Of a DNA stretch of 64,000 nt, positions 33,188-43,693 are shown in pieces. The notes under the pieces were generated by a model that made no database searches, had not been told where the DNA came from, and saw nothing but the letters and a program-made list of their open reading frames with translations. The DNA comes from Solihabitans fulvus (lineage in GTDB: Bacteria > Actinomycetota > Actinomycetes > Mycobacteriales > Pseudonocardiaceae). A program made the position numbers and the translations under genes. Numbering within the stretch: position 1 is the first letter of the stretch; every line of letters starts with the position of its first letter. The stretch lies in assembly GCF_008386585.1 (NCBI RefSeq), contig NZ_VUOB01000026.1, forward strand, positions 1-64,000. Direction: 5' to 3'.

Positions 33188-34453
33188 TCAGTGCGGCCGC
33201 AGCTCGGCCAGCTCCCGCCAGATCTGCGCGGCCAGCCGGTACGCCTCCAGGTCGTCGCACAGCGTCGCCGCGACCCGGAGCTGCTCGGCTGCCTCGTCGG
33301 TGCGCCCGAGCAGGTGCAGCGCCCTGCCCCTGGCTAACCGGAGCCTGGCCAGCTCCGACACGGTCAGCTCGCCGGGATCGTGCTCGACGAAGTCGCTCAG
33401 CCGCACCGCCCGCTCGGCGTCGCCGGTCGCCAACGCGTAGCGGGTCTCCAGGCTGGCCAGGTAGGCCGCGTCCGCCGGGGCGTCGATGATGGTCGAGGCG
33501 GCCCGCGCGCCGTTGAGGTACTGCACGACCTCCTCGGGGTTGGCGCCCGACTCCAACAGCGCGGACGCCGCCGCGCGGGAGAACTTGGCCCACTCGTGCA
33601 CGGAGGTCGCGGGCGTCGCCAGCATCTCCCGCGCCTCCCGGACGTGCCGCTCGGCGAGTTCCGGACGGCCGATCCGGCTGTAGGCCACGGACGCCACCCA
33701 GTGCGCGCGCCCGGTGACCGGCGCGCTGTCCAGCGCCGTGGCCACCCGCAGCATCTGGTCGATGAGCCTGGGCACCTCGCCGGGGTCGCCGCAGTCGCAG
33801 CGGATGGAGACCAGCACGCCGAGCGTCCTGACGTGCTCGCTGGTGTCCGCCAGGTCGGTGCGGCCGATCGCCTCGGCGGCCTGCTCGGCCAGTTCGAGCG
33901 CCTCGGAGAGCCTGCCGACGTCGCGGGCCGCGGCGGCGCGGTCGATCCTGATGCGCACGATCAGCTCCGGCGTGCCGAGCTGCTCGGCCGCGATCGCCAG
34001 GTCGACCAGCAGCGCGTCCCGCGCCGCGTCGTCGGAGCGGAGCACCAGGATGTCCTGGAGCGCCAGCCCGTAGGTGAGCACCGCCAGCGGCGAGCCCTCG
34101 CCGCGCGCCGTCTGGTACGCCTCGGTGAACCGCGCCTGCGCCTCGGCCAGGTCGCCGAACTCGTAGGCGTTGCGGGCCAACAGGTCCCGGACGAGCCGGC
34201 CGTCCGCCGAGCCGGACAGGCCGCCGATCGGCGCCGCGGTGCCCTCCACGAGCGCGTTCAGGGGAACGTCGAGCGCCCTGGCGATGTGCAGCGCCACCTC
34301 GAGCGTCGGCACGCGCGAGCCGGACTCGAGCAGGGAGATGTAGCTGGGGTTGACCACGCCGACCGCGACGTCACGCTGGGACAGGCCCCGCTCGGCCCGC
34401 AGCCGCTTCAGCCGCCGGCCGAACTCCGGCTGCTGAATGTTGATCATGTTCAT
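33188..34453 (-). CDS. XRE regulator with TPR domain
   Basis: This 421-aa protein has an N-terminal XRE helix-turn-helix (FGRRLKRLRAERGLSQRDVA then PSYISLLESGSRVPTLEVAL) followed by a long all-helical region of TPR-like repeats (for example YEFGDLAEAQARFTEAYQTA, GRLSEALELAEQAAEAIGRT and GRALHLLGRTDEAAEQLRVA). This architecture is common in actinomycetes, where the TPR part binds a peptide or protein signal that controls DNA binding. Several in-frame ATGs lie close together (34468, 34453, 34447); I chose 34453. The upstream region is a large gene-free stretch. No partner gene is adjacent, so the ligand is unknown. Confidence 0.85.
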   Translation of the reverse strand: MNMINIQQPEFGRRLKRLRAERGLSQRDVAVGVVNPSYISLLESGSRVPTLEVALHIARALDVPLNALVEGTAAPIGGLSGSADGRLVRDLLARNAYEFGDLAEAQARFTEAYQTARGEGSPLAVLTYGLALQDILVLRSDDAARDALLVDLAIAAEQLGTPELIVRIRIDRAAAARDVGRLSEALELAEQAAEAIGRTDLADTSEHVRTLGVLVSIRCDCGDPGEVPRLIDQMLRVATALDSAPVTGRAHWVASVAYSRIGRPELAERHVREAREMLATPATSVHEWAKFSRAAASALLESGANPEEVVQYLNGARAASTIIDAPADAAYLASLETRYALATGDAERAVRLSDFVEHDPGELTVSELARLRLARGRALHLLGRTDEAAEQLRVAATLCDDLEAYRLAAQIWRELAELRPH

Positions 34454-35394
34454 GAACCACAACCCCATTACACCGCGCGCGTTGGTGTCAACCCTCTAGT
34501 AACTACAGTAAACCCACCAGTCACTTCAGCTCTATGCCCAATCCGAGAAGCCTGCCCTTTCCACGACCGCGTAGCACAACGAACGGGCAACCGAAAGGAC
34601 ACGCCCCCAGTAGGCAAGTGCACGAACCGGCCACGGAGATACGTCGACCAGCCCGCGAGCTGTCGGACGCGCGTCGACCGAGGTGACCCGGCCGAACCCG
34701 CCGCCGCCATCCGGCGGAGCCGGCTGATCCGACGCGGCGCCCCCGCCCGACCTACCCGATCGCGCAGCCGGCCGGCCAGCCCGGCAGAAAAGATCGCGCA
34801 GTATGCCAGTCATTGCTGGCTGAGAGAATATCCGAAGAGTTCTCATGGTGCGGAGGGCGTCGCACCCTCGGCCGACCCCGCCGGGACCGCCGGGTCCCGG
34901 CGCCCCACGCCCGGCGCGGGACGGAGCGGGCCGACGCGTCCCGCGCGCCGCCGAATCGACGCTGAACCACGCCGCCCCGGCGGCGCGGGAAGCGGATGTC
35001 GAAGGATGTCGAAATCCCGGTGAAATGGAATTCCGCCGGTAGGCTTGATAGGCTGATCAACCGCCGGATGTCTGACATTACTGCGGTAACGTAGCCGGCA
35101 CGAACGGCGCCCAGAAATGTAACTTACCGATGTACCATTCACCGTGTTGACGAGTGTCGAGATAGATAGTAAATCCGTAAATTACTCACCACGTGGACCG
35201 GGACCTCGGGCGACTCGACGGCCGTGATCACGCACCGGAGCCGGAATCCCCCTTCGGTGGCCATCCGCGCGGGACGGAGGCACCGGAGCGCGCACTGCAA
35301 GTAGATTTCGTCGGCGGGATTTCACCTGCGCGTGGTTGCCCGAATCTGGGAACCTGATCACACCGAACTGCCGGCACGCGGGAGCAGCTTTCCA
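34454..35394. other. Large gene-free region (941 bases)
   Basis: No frame here has consistent codon bias. The region holds a perfect 10-bp hairpin at 34879-34902 (arms CGCCGGGACC and its complement, loop GCCG) and a more AT-rich block around 35040-35180. In that block TTGACG at 35147-35152 is followed 17 bases later by TAAATC, a weak rightward promoter candidate for the small gene at 35395. The hairpin could terminate an untranslated RNA or a remnant gene. The size makes an unannotated RNA possible. Confidence 0.4.
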
Positions 35395-35556
35395 ATGAGT
35401 TCAACACCGATCTTCGACCAGCTCGTCGAGCAGTTGGCCGTCAAGCTCGAGTACCAGGTGCCGGCGACCCCGCCCCAGCCTGCCGCCGAGAAGGCGCCTG
35501 CGGCGACCGCGCCAGAACCACAGGAGGCGCCACGGCGCCGACGTCACGCCGAGTAG
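35395..35556 (+). CDS. Small hypothetical protein (53 aa)
   Basis: This 53-aa protein starts MSSTPIFDQLVEQLAVKLEY and continues into an Ala/Pro/Glu-rich tail ending RRRRHAE. The start MSxTPIFDxLxxEL is a pattern I associate with small actinomycete proteins of unknown role. The ATG at 35395 is chosen because GGGAG lies upstream and the frame before it has no such similarity. An imperfect GC-rich hairpin follows before the tRNA. It is not in an operon. Confidence 0.6.
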   Translation: MSSTPIFDQLVEQLAVKLEYQVPATPPQPAAEKAPAATAPEPQEAPRRRRHAE

Positions 35557-35620
35557 GACGGAACGGGGCTGGCCGGCGCGACGGGTTCCGCGTCGCCGAC
35601 CGGCCGGTTCTGACACTGTG

Positions 35621-35691
35621 AGGCGGAGACGGGATTCGAACCCGCGTACGAGGCTTTGCAGGCCTCTGCCTATCCACTCGGCCACTCCGCC
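35621..35691 (-). tRNA. tRNA-Cys (GCA)
   Basis: The 71-nt gene folds as a full cloverleaf. The acceptor stem GGCGGAG pairs with CTCCGCC, the anticodon stem GAGGC/GCCTC encloses the loop CTGCAAA with anticodon GCA, and the T-arm is GCGGGTTCGAATCCCGT. The discriminator base is T (U in the RNA), as required for tRNA-Cys, and the CCA end is not encoded. Confidence 0.97.
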
Positions 35692-35969
35692 ATGAGTCGC
35701 TGCCGACTGCGGACGTGGCCTGGGGCGGTGTCAGAACGACACGATGCGAGCCGCCGGCCGGGCGCACGTCCACGCCGTCGTACATCGCGGAACGATGTAC
35801 ACAAGGGTGGCGGGCCGCCGATGGTGGGTCACGAAACAGACGGTGCCAGCAGCGGCCGCCGAGGTCAAGAGCGTTGGCGGCTTCCCAGCCACTGGGAGCG
35901 CGCCGGTCGGGGGAAGCGGACGGGCAGGACATAGCATCGGGGTGCCCTCACCCCGGCCGTTAGGCGATC

Positions 35970-36599
35970 ATGCCCGAGCAGTACCACGTCGTCGCCTGTC
36001 AGGGGACGCACGAGATCGAGATCAAGAAGTCCCGGTTCCTGTGCAGCCTCGGCCGGGCCGAGGACGAGCGCGCGGCCGAGGAGTTCATCGCGGCGGTCCG
36101 CAAGGCGCACTGGAACGCCACGCACAACTGCACGGCCTACCGGATCGGGCCCGGCGGCCAGGCGCAGAAGACCAACGACGACGGCGAGCCGGGCGGCACC
36201 GCGGGCGTGCCGATGCTGGAGGTGCTGCGCAGGCGCGAGGTGACCGACACGGTCGCCGTGGTGACCCGCCACTTCGGCGGCGTCATGCTCGGCGCTGGCG
36301 GGCTGATCCGCGCGTACAGCCGGGCCGTCGCCGAGGCGATCGACGCGGTCGGTCTCGTGCGCAGGGTGCCGTTCCGGGCGATGACGGTGACCGTCGGGCA
36401 CGCCGAGGCCGGCAGGCTGGAGCACGCCCTGCACGGCTCGCCGTACCTGCTCGGCGAGATCTCCTACGCGGAGCGGGTGACGGTGCTCGTGCACGTGCCG
36501 ATCGGCGAGGTGGACGCGTTCGCGCACTGGATCGCCGAGCAGAGCAACGGCCGGGCCGACGTCGCCGTCGGCGGCGAGGTCCTGTTGGAACTGCCCTGA
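35970..36599 (+). CDS. YigZ/IMPACT (UPF0029) family protein
   Basis: This 209-aa protein has the UPF0029 core: IEIKKSRFLCSLGRAEDERA, then AHWNATHNCTAYRIG, KTNDDGEPGGTAGVPMLEVL, and VVTRHFGGVMLGAGGLIRAY. The C-terminal about 75 residues form the DUF1949-like ferredoxin fold. Bacterial YigZ proteins are small cytosolic proteins related to eukaryotic IMPACT, a regulator of the Gcn2 kinase; their bacterial role is not settled. Length and motifs are complete. It appears monocistronic. Confidence 0.93.
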   Translation: MPEQYHVVACQGTHEIEIKKSRFLCSLGRAEDERAAEEFIAAVRKAHWNATHNCTAYRIGPGGQAQKTNDDGEPGGTAGVPMLEVLRRREVTDTVAVVTRHFGGVMLGAGGLIRAYSRAVAEAIDAVGLVRRVPFRAMTVTVGHAEAGRLEHALHGSPYLLGEISYAERVTVLVHVPIGEVDAFAHWIAEQSNGRADVAVGGEVLLELP

Positions 36600-36634
36600 C
36601 TCACCCGGAGGGGTCACCGACTCCCGGGTAGGGA

Positions 36635-36841
36635 TCACTCCACGATGGACAGAGTGCGTTCCCGTTTCACCCGCCTGCCGGCCCCGGCTTCGCCGCGCAC
36701 CGCAAGCCCGCCGAGCGCTCTTGCCTTGCGCACCAACCGATCCCGCTCGACGGTCCACGCCTCGATCTGCGCGGACGCGAGGCCGATCAGCTCGAGCACC
36801 TCGGCGCGTTCCCGCTCGTTCACGGTGGTCAGGTCAGACAC
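36635..36841 (-). CDS. Small hypothetical helical protein (68 aa)
   Basis: This 68-aa protein has a predicted helical first half (VNERERAEVLELIGLASAQI then EAWTVERDRLVRKARALG) with heptad-like spacing, and a basic C-terminus ending in RRVKRERTLSIVE. It starts with GTG; no strong ribosome-binding site is seen. The codon bias is normal. It is convergent with the YigZ-type gene. I do not recognise a family. Confidence 0.5.
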   Translation of the reverse strand: MSDLTTVNERERAEVLELIGLASAQIEAWTVERDRLVRKARALGGLAVRGEAGAGRRVKRERTLSIVE

Positions 36842-36918
36842 GTCGCGATGCTAACCCGACGGGGCGCGGTCGGCCCGGGATCGACCGCGCCCCCATCGTG
36901 TCGTGTCGCGACTCGTGA

Positions 36919-38532
<1,614 letters not shown>

Positions 38533-38616
38533 CGCTGTCTCCCCCTTGGTTGGTGATCACAGTGTGCCGAGATTTTTAGACCGAGTCAAGTTTTTGGTCT
38601 GGTATACCTTTAGCCC
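38533..38616. promoter_or_regulatory. Divergent promoter/operator, monooxygenase-TetR
   Basis: This 84-base divergent region is AT-rich compared with its surroundings. It contains the perfect palindrome GGTATACC (38601-38608), an inverted repeat AGACC/GGTCT (38578-38582 and 38596-38600), and a leftward TTGACT. These are candidates for the TetR binding site and the overlapping promoters. The TetR start lies nine bases after the palindrome without an SD, so its mRNA may be nearly leaderless. Confidence 0.5.
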
Positions 38617-39306
38617 ATGACCGACGAGCCTGGCTTGCGTGAGCGAAAGAAGTGCGAGACGCGGCGGCGCATCTCCGACGTGGCGTCGGGGCTGTTCATC
38701 GCACGGGGCTTCGACAACGTGACGGTGGCCGAGGTCGCCGCCGCCGCCAACGTCTCCAAGATGACGGTCTTCAACTACTTCCCTCGCAAGGAGGACCTCT
38801 TCCTCGATCGGCACCGGGACCTGCTCGAGGAGCTGCGCCGCGAGATCACCCGCCGCGCGCCGGGTGAGTCCGTGGCGGAGGCCATGCGCCGGTACAGCCA
38901 TGACCTGCTCGCGCGGCAGCATCCGCTGTCCGGCGCGATCGACGGGATCGTCCGCTTCAGCACGGTCGTCGCGGGCAGCCGGGCGCTCCAGACGCGCGCC
39001 CTCGAACAGGGCAGGGAGACCGAGCAGACGCTCATGGACATCCTCGCCGCGGAGGCCGTCGACGCCGACGACCGGGTGCGGGCGCGTCTGATTGGCGTGC
39101 TGCTCTCCGCGACGCTGCACGCCGTCTACCGGACGCCGATCGCGAAGCTGCTGGCCGGCATGCCGGGCGACCAGGTGCGCCGCGAGCAGGTCGGCGTGAT
39201 CGACGCCGCGTTCGACCTGCTGGAGCACGGCATCGGCGGTTACGGCGCGAGTTCCGCCACCAGCAACTCGGTCAGCCCCGCTGAGCCAACGGGCGGCGCG
39301 AGGTAA
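38617..39306 (+). CDS. TetR-family regulator
   Basis: This 229-aa protein has an N-terminal TetR helix-turn-helix: RRRISDVASGLFIARGFDNV then TVAEVAAAANVSKMTVFNYF and PRKEDLF. The C-terminal ligand domain is helical and typical of repressors of drug- or metabolite-handling genes. It is divergent from the FAD monooxygenase, with which it shares an 84-base region containing palindromes, so it probably represses that gene. Its last 67 bases overlap the 3' end of the convergent GGDEF gene. The ligand is unknown, but may be the monooxygenase substrate. Confidence 0.92.
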   Translation: MTDEPGLRERKKCETRRRISDVASGLFIARGFDNVTVAEVAAAANVSKMTVFNYFPRKEDLFLDRHRDLLEELRREITRRAPGESVAEAMRRYSHDLLARQHPLSGAIDGIVRFSTVVAGSRALQTRALEQGRETEQTLMDILAAEAVDADDRVRARLIGVLLSATLHAVYRTPIAKLLAGMPGDQVRREQVGVIDAAFDLLEHGIGGYGASSATSNSVSPAEPTGGAR

Positions 39307-41369
39307 CGGCCCCTGGCGTAGTCAACGCCGACGCTTCGATACCAGTCGGCCTGACTCGCCGACTCGACGCCGTCCACGGTCACCAGCGTGCCGGTGGAGT
39401 GCGCCAACGCGACCACGGCGGCCACCGCCCGCGCGGTCGCCGAGTCCGTGGTGTCCAGGCGGGTCAGCGGCCGGGCCGCCAGCCGCACCAGCCGCACCCG
39501 GCCGCTCTCCAGCAGAGCGAGTTCGTCGAGGCCGCCGCCGAATCCGTGCAGCGCTATCCGAATCCCCTTGTCCGCCAACACTTCCAGGTTCTCCCGCGCC
39601 TCAGCCCGGTCGGCGACCAGTGCCCCGGTCGCGAGCTCGAGCTGCACCCAGTCGGCGGGCAGGCCGACCGACCCCAGGGTCGTGCCGACGGTCGCGACCA
39701 GGTCGGGATCGCCGGACTGCTGCGGCGACAGGCCGACGCTCAACGGCGGCACCCGGTCGCCGAACCGGTCCCGCCAGGCCGCCAGCTGCTCGCACGCGCC
39801 GTGCAGCAGCCACCGGCCGAGCGGCACGCTCAGCCCGATCCGCTCGGCGAACCCGGCGCTCCGCTCGTGCGGCAGCACGCCCTCCCCGGGACGGTCCCAC
39901 CGCAGCAACACCGCGATCGCCGCCAACCGCCGGTCCGCCAGCGCGAACACCGGCTGGAAGTCGAGGCCGAGCTCGCCGTTCTCCCACGCGCCTGGCATGC
40001 CGGCGGCCAGGACGAGGTCCGCGCGGTCCCCGCTGTCGCGGTCGCCGTCGTAGATGCCCCACTGGCGCTTGCCACCCAGCTCGGCCGTCCGCAGCGCGCT
40101 GTGCGCCTGCCGCAGGAGTTCCAACGGCTCGACGCCGCGCCCGGTGGCCCGCGCGAACCCCATGCTCGCCGGCACCGCGACGCCCTCGCCACGCAGGTAG
40201 ATCGGCTCGGCCAGCTCGGCGTAGATCGACTCGGCCAGCGCGCTCACGTCGGCGGTCCCCGACGCGTGCTCAAGCAGGATCGCGAACTCGTCGCCGCCGA
40301 GCCTGGCCACGGTCGCCCGCTCGTCCGCGACGACGTCACTCAGCCTGCCGGCCACCGTCTTGAGCAGTTCGTCGCCGGCGTCGCAGCCGAGGCCGTCGTT
40401 GATCACCCGGACACCGTCCAGGTCCAGGTAGCACAGGGTCACGCCGGCCGACGCGGTCAGCCTGCCGAGGACCTCCTCCAGCTTGGACAGGAAGCTGTGC
40501 CGGTTGGGCAGGCCGGTCGTCATGTCCTGCAACGCCTGTCGCCGCAGGTACTCCTGGAGCATCCGCAGGTCGGTGATGTCCTCAAGCACCGCGACGAAGT
40601 AGCTGGGCAGGCCCTCCGCGTCGCGCAGCACGGACAGCGCGACGTAGGCCCACATCGTGTCGCTGTCGCGGCGGGTGAGCTGGCGTTGCTCGCGCACGCG
40701 GTCCTCGCCGTCGTCGAGCATCCGCCGGCATCTCGCGCGCAGTGCCGCCGCGTCGGACGGGTCGAACAGGGCGTTGGGGCCGTGCCGCACGTAGTCCTCG
40801 GCCTCGTAGCCGAGCATCTCCACCAGCGCCGGGTTCGCCTCGACGAAGGAGCCGGCCAGGTCACTGATCACGACGCCGACGGCCGAGGACGAGAAGACCT
40901 GCTGGAAGCGCGCCTGGCTGTCGTGCAGGTCCCGCTCGGCGTTCTCCTTCGCCAGCAGCAGCGCCTCCTTGACCCGCTCCTGCTGCTGGAACACCTCGTG
41001 CCGCAGGGCCTGCGCGTACCCGGTGGCCAGCGCGCCGAGCAGCAGGACCACCCGGTCGGCCCGGTCGGGCACCTGGCCAAGCTCCGGCAGCGCGAGGAGC
41101 CGACGCCCCAACAGGTCCATCGAGCGTTGCAGGCCGTCCGGGCCGGTCAGGCGCGCCGCGACCAGCCACTGGCCAACCGGGCCGCCGGCGCGCGGCGAGT
41201 ACGCCGGCACGGTCAGCTCGTCCACCATCCGGTCGACCAGGCCGCGCAGTTGGTGCTCGATGGTGGCGCGCGCCATCGGCACGTAGGCCGTCCTGGTGAT
41301 CGTGTTCGCCCAGTCAACCGTCAGCCTGGCGCGCAGCGCGGACGGCGAATCGCCGGCCGCGCCTGACAT
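39240..41369 (-). CDS. PAS-GGDEF-degenerate EAL protein (diguanylate cyclase)
   Basis: This 709-aa protein has an N-terminal helical region (1-150), a PAS domain (about 155-270, FVEANPALVEMLGYEAEDYV), a GGDEF domain (TTGLPNRHSFLSKLEEVLGR, then ARLGGDEFAILLE with GGDEF at 358-362) and an EAL-like domain (about 468-700). In the EAL domain the motif position reads AVL (486-488) instead of E-A-L, and several metal ligands are not recognisable, so it is probably an inactive sensor or binding module. The intact GGDEF suggests net c-di-GMP synthesis. GAGGG precedes the ATG. The 3' end overlaps the TetR gene. Confidence 0.88.
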   Translation of the reverse strand: MSGAAGDSPSALRARLTVDWANTITRTAYVPMARATIEHQLRGLVDRMVDELTVPAYSPRAGGPVGQWLVAARLTGPDGLQRSMDLLGRRLLALPELGQVPDRADRVVLLLGALATGYAQALRHEVFQQQERVKEALLLAKENAERDLHDSQARFQQVFSSSAVGVVISDLAGSFVEANPALVEMLGYEAEDYVRHGPNALFDPSDAAALRARCRRMLDDGEDRVREQRQLTRRDSDTMWAYVALSVLRDAEGLPSYFVAVLEDITDLRMLQEYLRRQALQDMTTGLPNRHSFLSKLEEVLGRLTASAGVTLCYLDLDGVRVINDGLGCDAGDELLKTVAGRLSDVVADERATVARLGGDEFAILLEHASGTADVSALAESIYAELAEPIYLRGEGVAVPASMGFARATGRGVEPLELLRQAHSALRTAELGGKRQWGIYDGDRDSGDRADLVLAAGMPGAWENGELGLDFQPVFALADRRLAAIAVLLRWDRPGEGVLPHERSAGFAERIGLSVPLGRWLLHGACEQLAAWRDRFGDRVPPLSVGLSPQQSGDPDLVATVGTTLGSVGLPADWVQLELATGALVADRAEARENLEVLADKGIRIALHGFGGGLDELALLESGRVRLVRLAARPLTRLDTTDSATARAVAAVVALAHSTGTLVTVDGVESASQADWYRSVGVDYARGRYLAPPVGSAGLTELLVAELAP

Positions 41370-41425
41370 CGATCCCTCATCGACCCGTTGCCGATTCACC
41401 GACCACGCCCCGTGTCGCCCAGGGG

Positions 41426-42277
41426 TCAGGGCTTTCTGCCGACGATGGCATACAGGTTCGCCCTGGTCGGGTCGTCGCCGAGGATCTCGCCCTCTTCCGG
41501 CCGCCATTCCGGCGTGAACACCAGGCCCGGCTCGACGAGTTCGAGGCCCTCGGCCATGGCCAGCACCTGCTCGCGGGTGCGCGGCGTGATGGGCTCCGCG
41601 GTGTTCTTGAAGATCTCGGCGCCCTCCGCCATCGCCTTCGGCATGCTGTCGGCGGTGAAGTGGGACAGCGCGAGATAGCTGCCCGGCGCCAGCTCCTCGC
41701 GGTACCTGGCCACGATGTCCCACGGCTTGTCCTCGTCCGGGATGAACTGGAGGACGCCGACGATCAACAGGCCGACGGGCTTGCTGAAGTCGAGCAGCCG
41801 CCGCGTCTCGGCGGCCCGCAGGATGGCCTCCGGATTGCGCAGGTCGGCCTGGATCGCGATGGCGTTCTCGTTGTCCTGCAACATCATCTGGGCGTGCGTG
41901 ACCGCGACCGGCTCGAAGTCCACGTACACGACGCGGCAGGACGGGTCCGCCTCCTGCGCGACCTCGTGCACGTTGCCGACGGTCGGGATGCCCGAGCCGA
42001 GGTCGAGGAACTGCCTGATGCCGGACTCCACCATGTGCAGCACGACGCGGCGCAGATAGGAACGGTTGAGCCTGGCCATGTCCCGCACCGGCAGGACCTG
42101 GATGAGCTGCTCCGCGGTGTCGCGGTCCACCTGGAAGTTGTGCGCTCCCCCGAGAAGGTAGTCATAGATCCGCGCTGACACGGGGAGTTCGACGTTGACC
42201 CCGTCCGGCACCCAGCTGACCCGTTCAACCACGGCACACCGCACTTTCGCACTGAATTCCTGTCGGCGACGACCCAT
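41426..42277 (-). CDS. PF04672-type SAM-dependent methyltransferase, paralogue 1
   Basis: This 283-aa protein belongs to the SAV2177/DUF574 methyltransferase family, which is expanded in actinomycetes. Motifs are RIYDYLLGGAHNFQVDRDTA near the N-terminus, then GIRQFLDLGSGIPTVGNVHE (SAM-binding), RVVYVDFEPVAVTHAQMML, and VGLLIVGVLQFIPDEDKPW. The substrate of the family is unknown; its genes often sit next to regulators. The start is chosen at ATG 42277; a GTG later, near VERVSWVPDGV, is also possible because the family usually begins there. Two further paralogues lie within 9 kb. It is downstream of the EfeB gene on the same strand. Confidence 0.9.
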   Translation of the reverse strand: MGRRRQEFSAKVRCAVVERVSWVPDGVNVELPVSARIYDYLLGGAHNFQVDRDTAEQLIQVLPVRDMARLNRSYLRRVVLHMVESGIRQFLDLGSGIPTVGNVHEVAQEADPSCRVVYVDFEPVAVTHAQMMLQDNENAIAIQADLRNPEAILRAAETRRLLDFSKPVGLLIVGVLQFIPDEDKPWDIVARYREELAPGSYLALSHFTADSMPKAMAEGAEIFKNTAEPITPRTREQVLAMAEGLELVEPGLVFTPEWRPEEGEILGDDPTRANLYAIVGRKP

Positions 42278-42442
42278 GACAATACTGATCACTCTCGGTC
42301 GCCCAATCGGCGCACACCAAGGTTCACTCATTCGGACAGGCAGGCAAGCACGAGTAACCGAATGGGGGAACACTCTCAGCCGCATGCACGGTTCATCCAG
42401 GTGGTTCGGTCGGGGCCGATCGCCCGAATCGGCGCGGCCCGG

Positions 42443-43672
42443 TCAGGCGAGCAGCGCGCTGGCGTACCAGTCCCTGTCGTCGCGGACGCCGGGCAGCGTG
42501 TAGAAGTAGCCGCCGCCGTAGGGCTGGATGTAGTCCACGAGGGGCTCGTCGGCGAGGCGCTTCTGCACGGTCTCGAACTGCCGCACCACGTCCTGCTGGT
42601 AGCAGCAGAACACCAGGCCGACGTCCACGTTGCCGTTGGTGTCCACGCCGAGGTCGTAGTTGTAACCCCTGCGCAGCAACCGGTTCTTGTCGGTCTCCCC
42701 GGTGCGCGGGTTCGCCCTGCGGATGTGCGCGTCGACCGGGATCACCTTGCCGTCGGGGTCCTTGCCGTAGTCCGGCGCGTCCAGCTCGTCGCGGCCGTCC
42801 AGCGGTGCGCCGCTGTCCCGCTTGCGCCCGAACATCTTCTCCTGCTCGGCGAGCGACACCCGGTCCCAGAACTCCACCAGCATCCGGATCGTGCGCACCA
42901 CCTGGTAGGCGCCGCCGACGGCCCAGGACGGCTCCCCCGCGCCGGGCTGGACCCAGATCAGCTTGTCCGCCTCGTCCTGCTGCGGATTGGCGATGCCGTC
43001 CTTGAAGCCCATCAGGTTGCGCGGCGCGCCGGACGGGCGCGGCGGCGACACGAAGCCGTTGATCCGGTAGCGCAGCTGCATCGCGCCCCTGGTGTGCTTG
43101 GCGAGGTCGCGCAGCGCGTGCTGCACGGTGTCCGGGTTGTTCGCGCAGATCTGCACCATCAGATCCCCGTGGCACCACTTGGGATCGAGCGAGTCGTTCT
43201 TGAAGGTCGGCATCGGCGCGAGCCGCACCGGCTTGCGGTCGGCGAGGCCGAACCGGTCGTCGAACAGCGAGGGACCGACCGAGACCGTGATGGTCAGGCC
43301 GTCGGCCGGCACGGACGGCCCGAGCACCGCGCTGTCCGACGGCGGCGAGCCGACGCCGAGGTCGGCGGGCGTGCCGCCCGAGGTGAGGAAGCGGGCCCGT
43401 TCGGTCAGCGTCCGCATCAGCGCAGCGAGCGCTGGTTTGTCGGCCGCGGTCACGTCGAAGGCGGCGAACATGCCGGCCCGCTGCGGCGGCGTGAACACGC
43501 CGGCCTGATGCGCGCCGTGGAAGGGCACCGACTCGGGCGCGGTCGCGGCGGCGGGCGCGGAGCCCGCCGCGGTGTCCGCGTGCGCCCCGGCCACGAGCAG
43601 GCCGCCGGTCAGCGCGGTGCCGGCGACCCCGGCACCGGTGCCCTGGAGGAACCTACGCCTGCTGAGCTGCAT
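42443..43672 (-). CDS. efeB: EfeB: Tat-exported DyP-type heme peroxidase
   Basis: This 409-aa protein has a twin-arginine signal (SRRRFLQGTGAGVAGTALTG) and a dye-decolorizing peroxidase domain. The GxxDG motif is visible as LMGFKDGIANPQQDEADKLI, with Asp as the acid-base catalyst. HIRRANP is also characteristic, and the proximal His for heme should lie in this region. EfeB works with EfeU and EfeO in iron uptake, oxidising Fe(II) or releasing iron from heme. It starts 21 bases after the EfeUO gene and has GGGAAG before the ATG. The operon is preceded by an iron-box-like sequence. The protein is complete in length. Confidence 0.94.
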   Translation of the reverse strand: MQLSRRRFLQGTGAGVAGTALTGGLLVAGAHADTAAGSAPAAATAPESVPFHGAHQAGVFTPPQRAGMFAAFDVTAADKPALAALMRTLTERARFLTSGGTPADLGVGSPPSDSAVLGPSVPADGLTITVSVGPSLFDDRFGLADRKPVRLAPMPTFKNDSLDPKWCHGDLMVQICANNPDTVQHALRDLAKHTRGAMQLRYRINGFVSPPRPSGAPRNLMGFKDGIANPQQDEADKLIWVQPGAGEPSWAVGGAYQVVRTIRMLVEFWDRVSLAEQEKMFGRKRDSGAPLDGRDELDAPDYGKDPDGKVIPVDAHIRRANPRTGETDKNRLLRRGYNYDLGVDTNGNVDVGLVFCCYQQDVVRQFETVQKRLADEPLVDYIQPYGGGYFYTLPGVRDDRDWYASALLA

Positions 43673-43693
43673 CAGTCTTCCCTTGTCCTCGCG

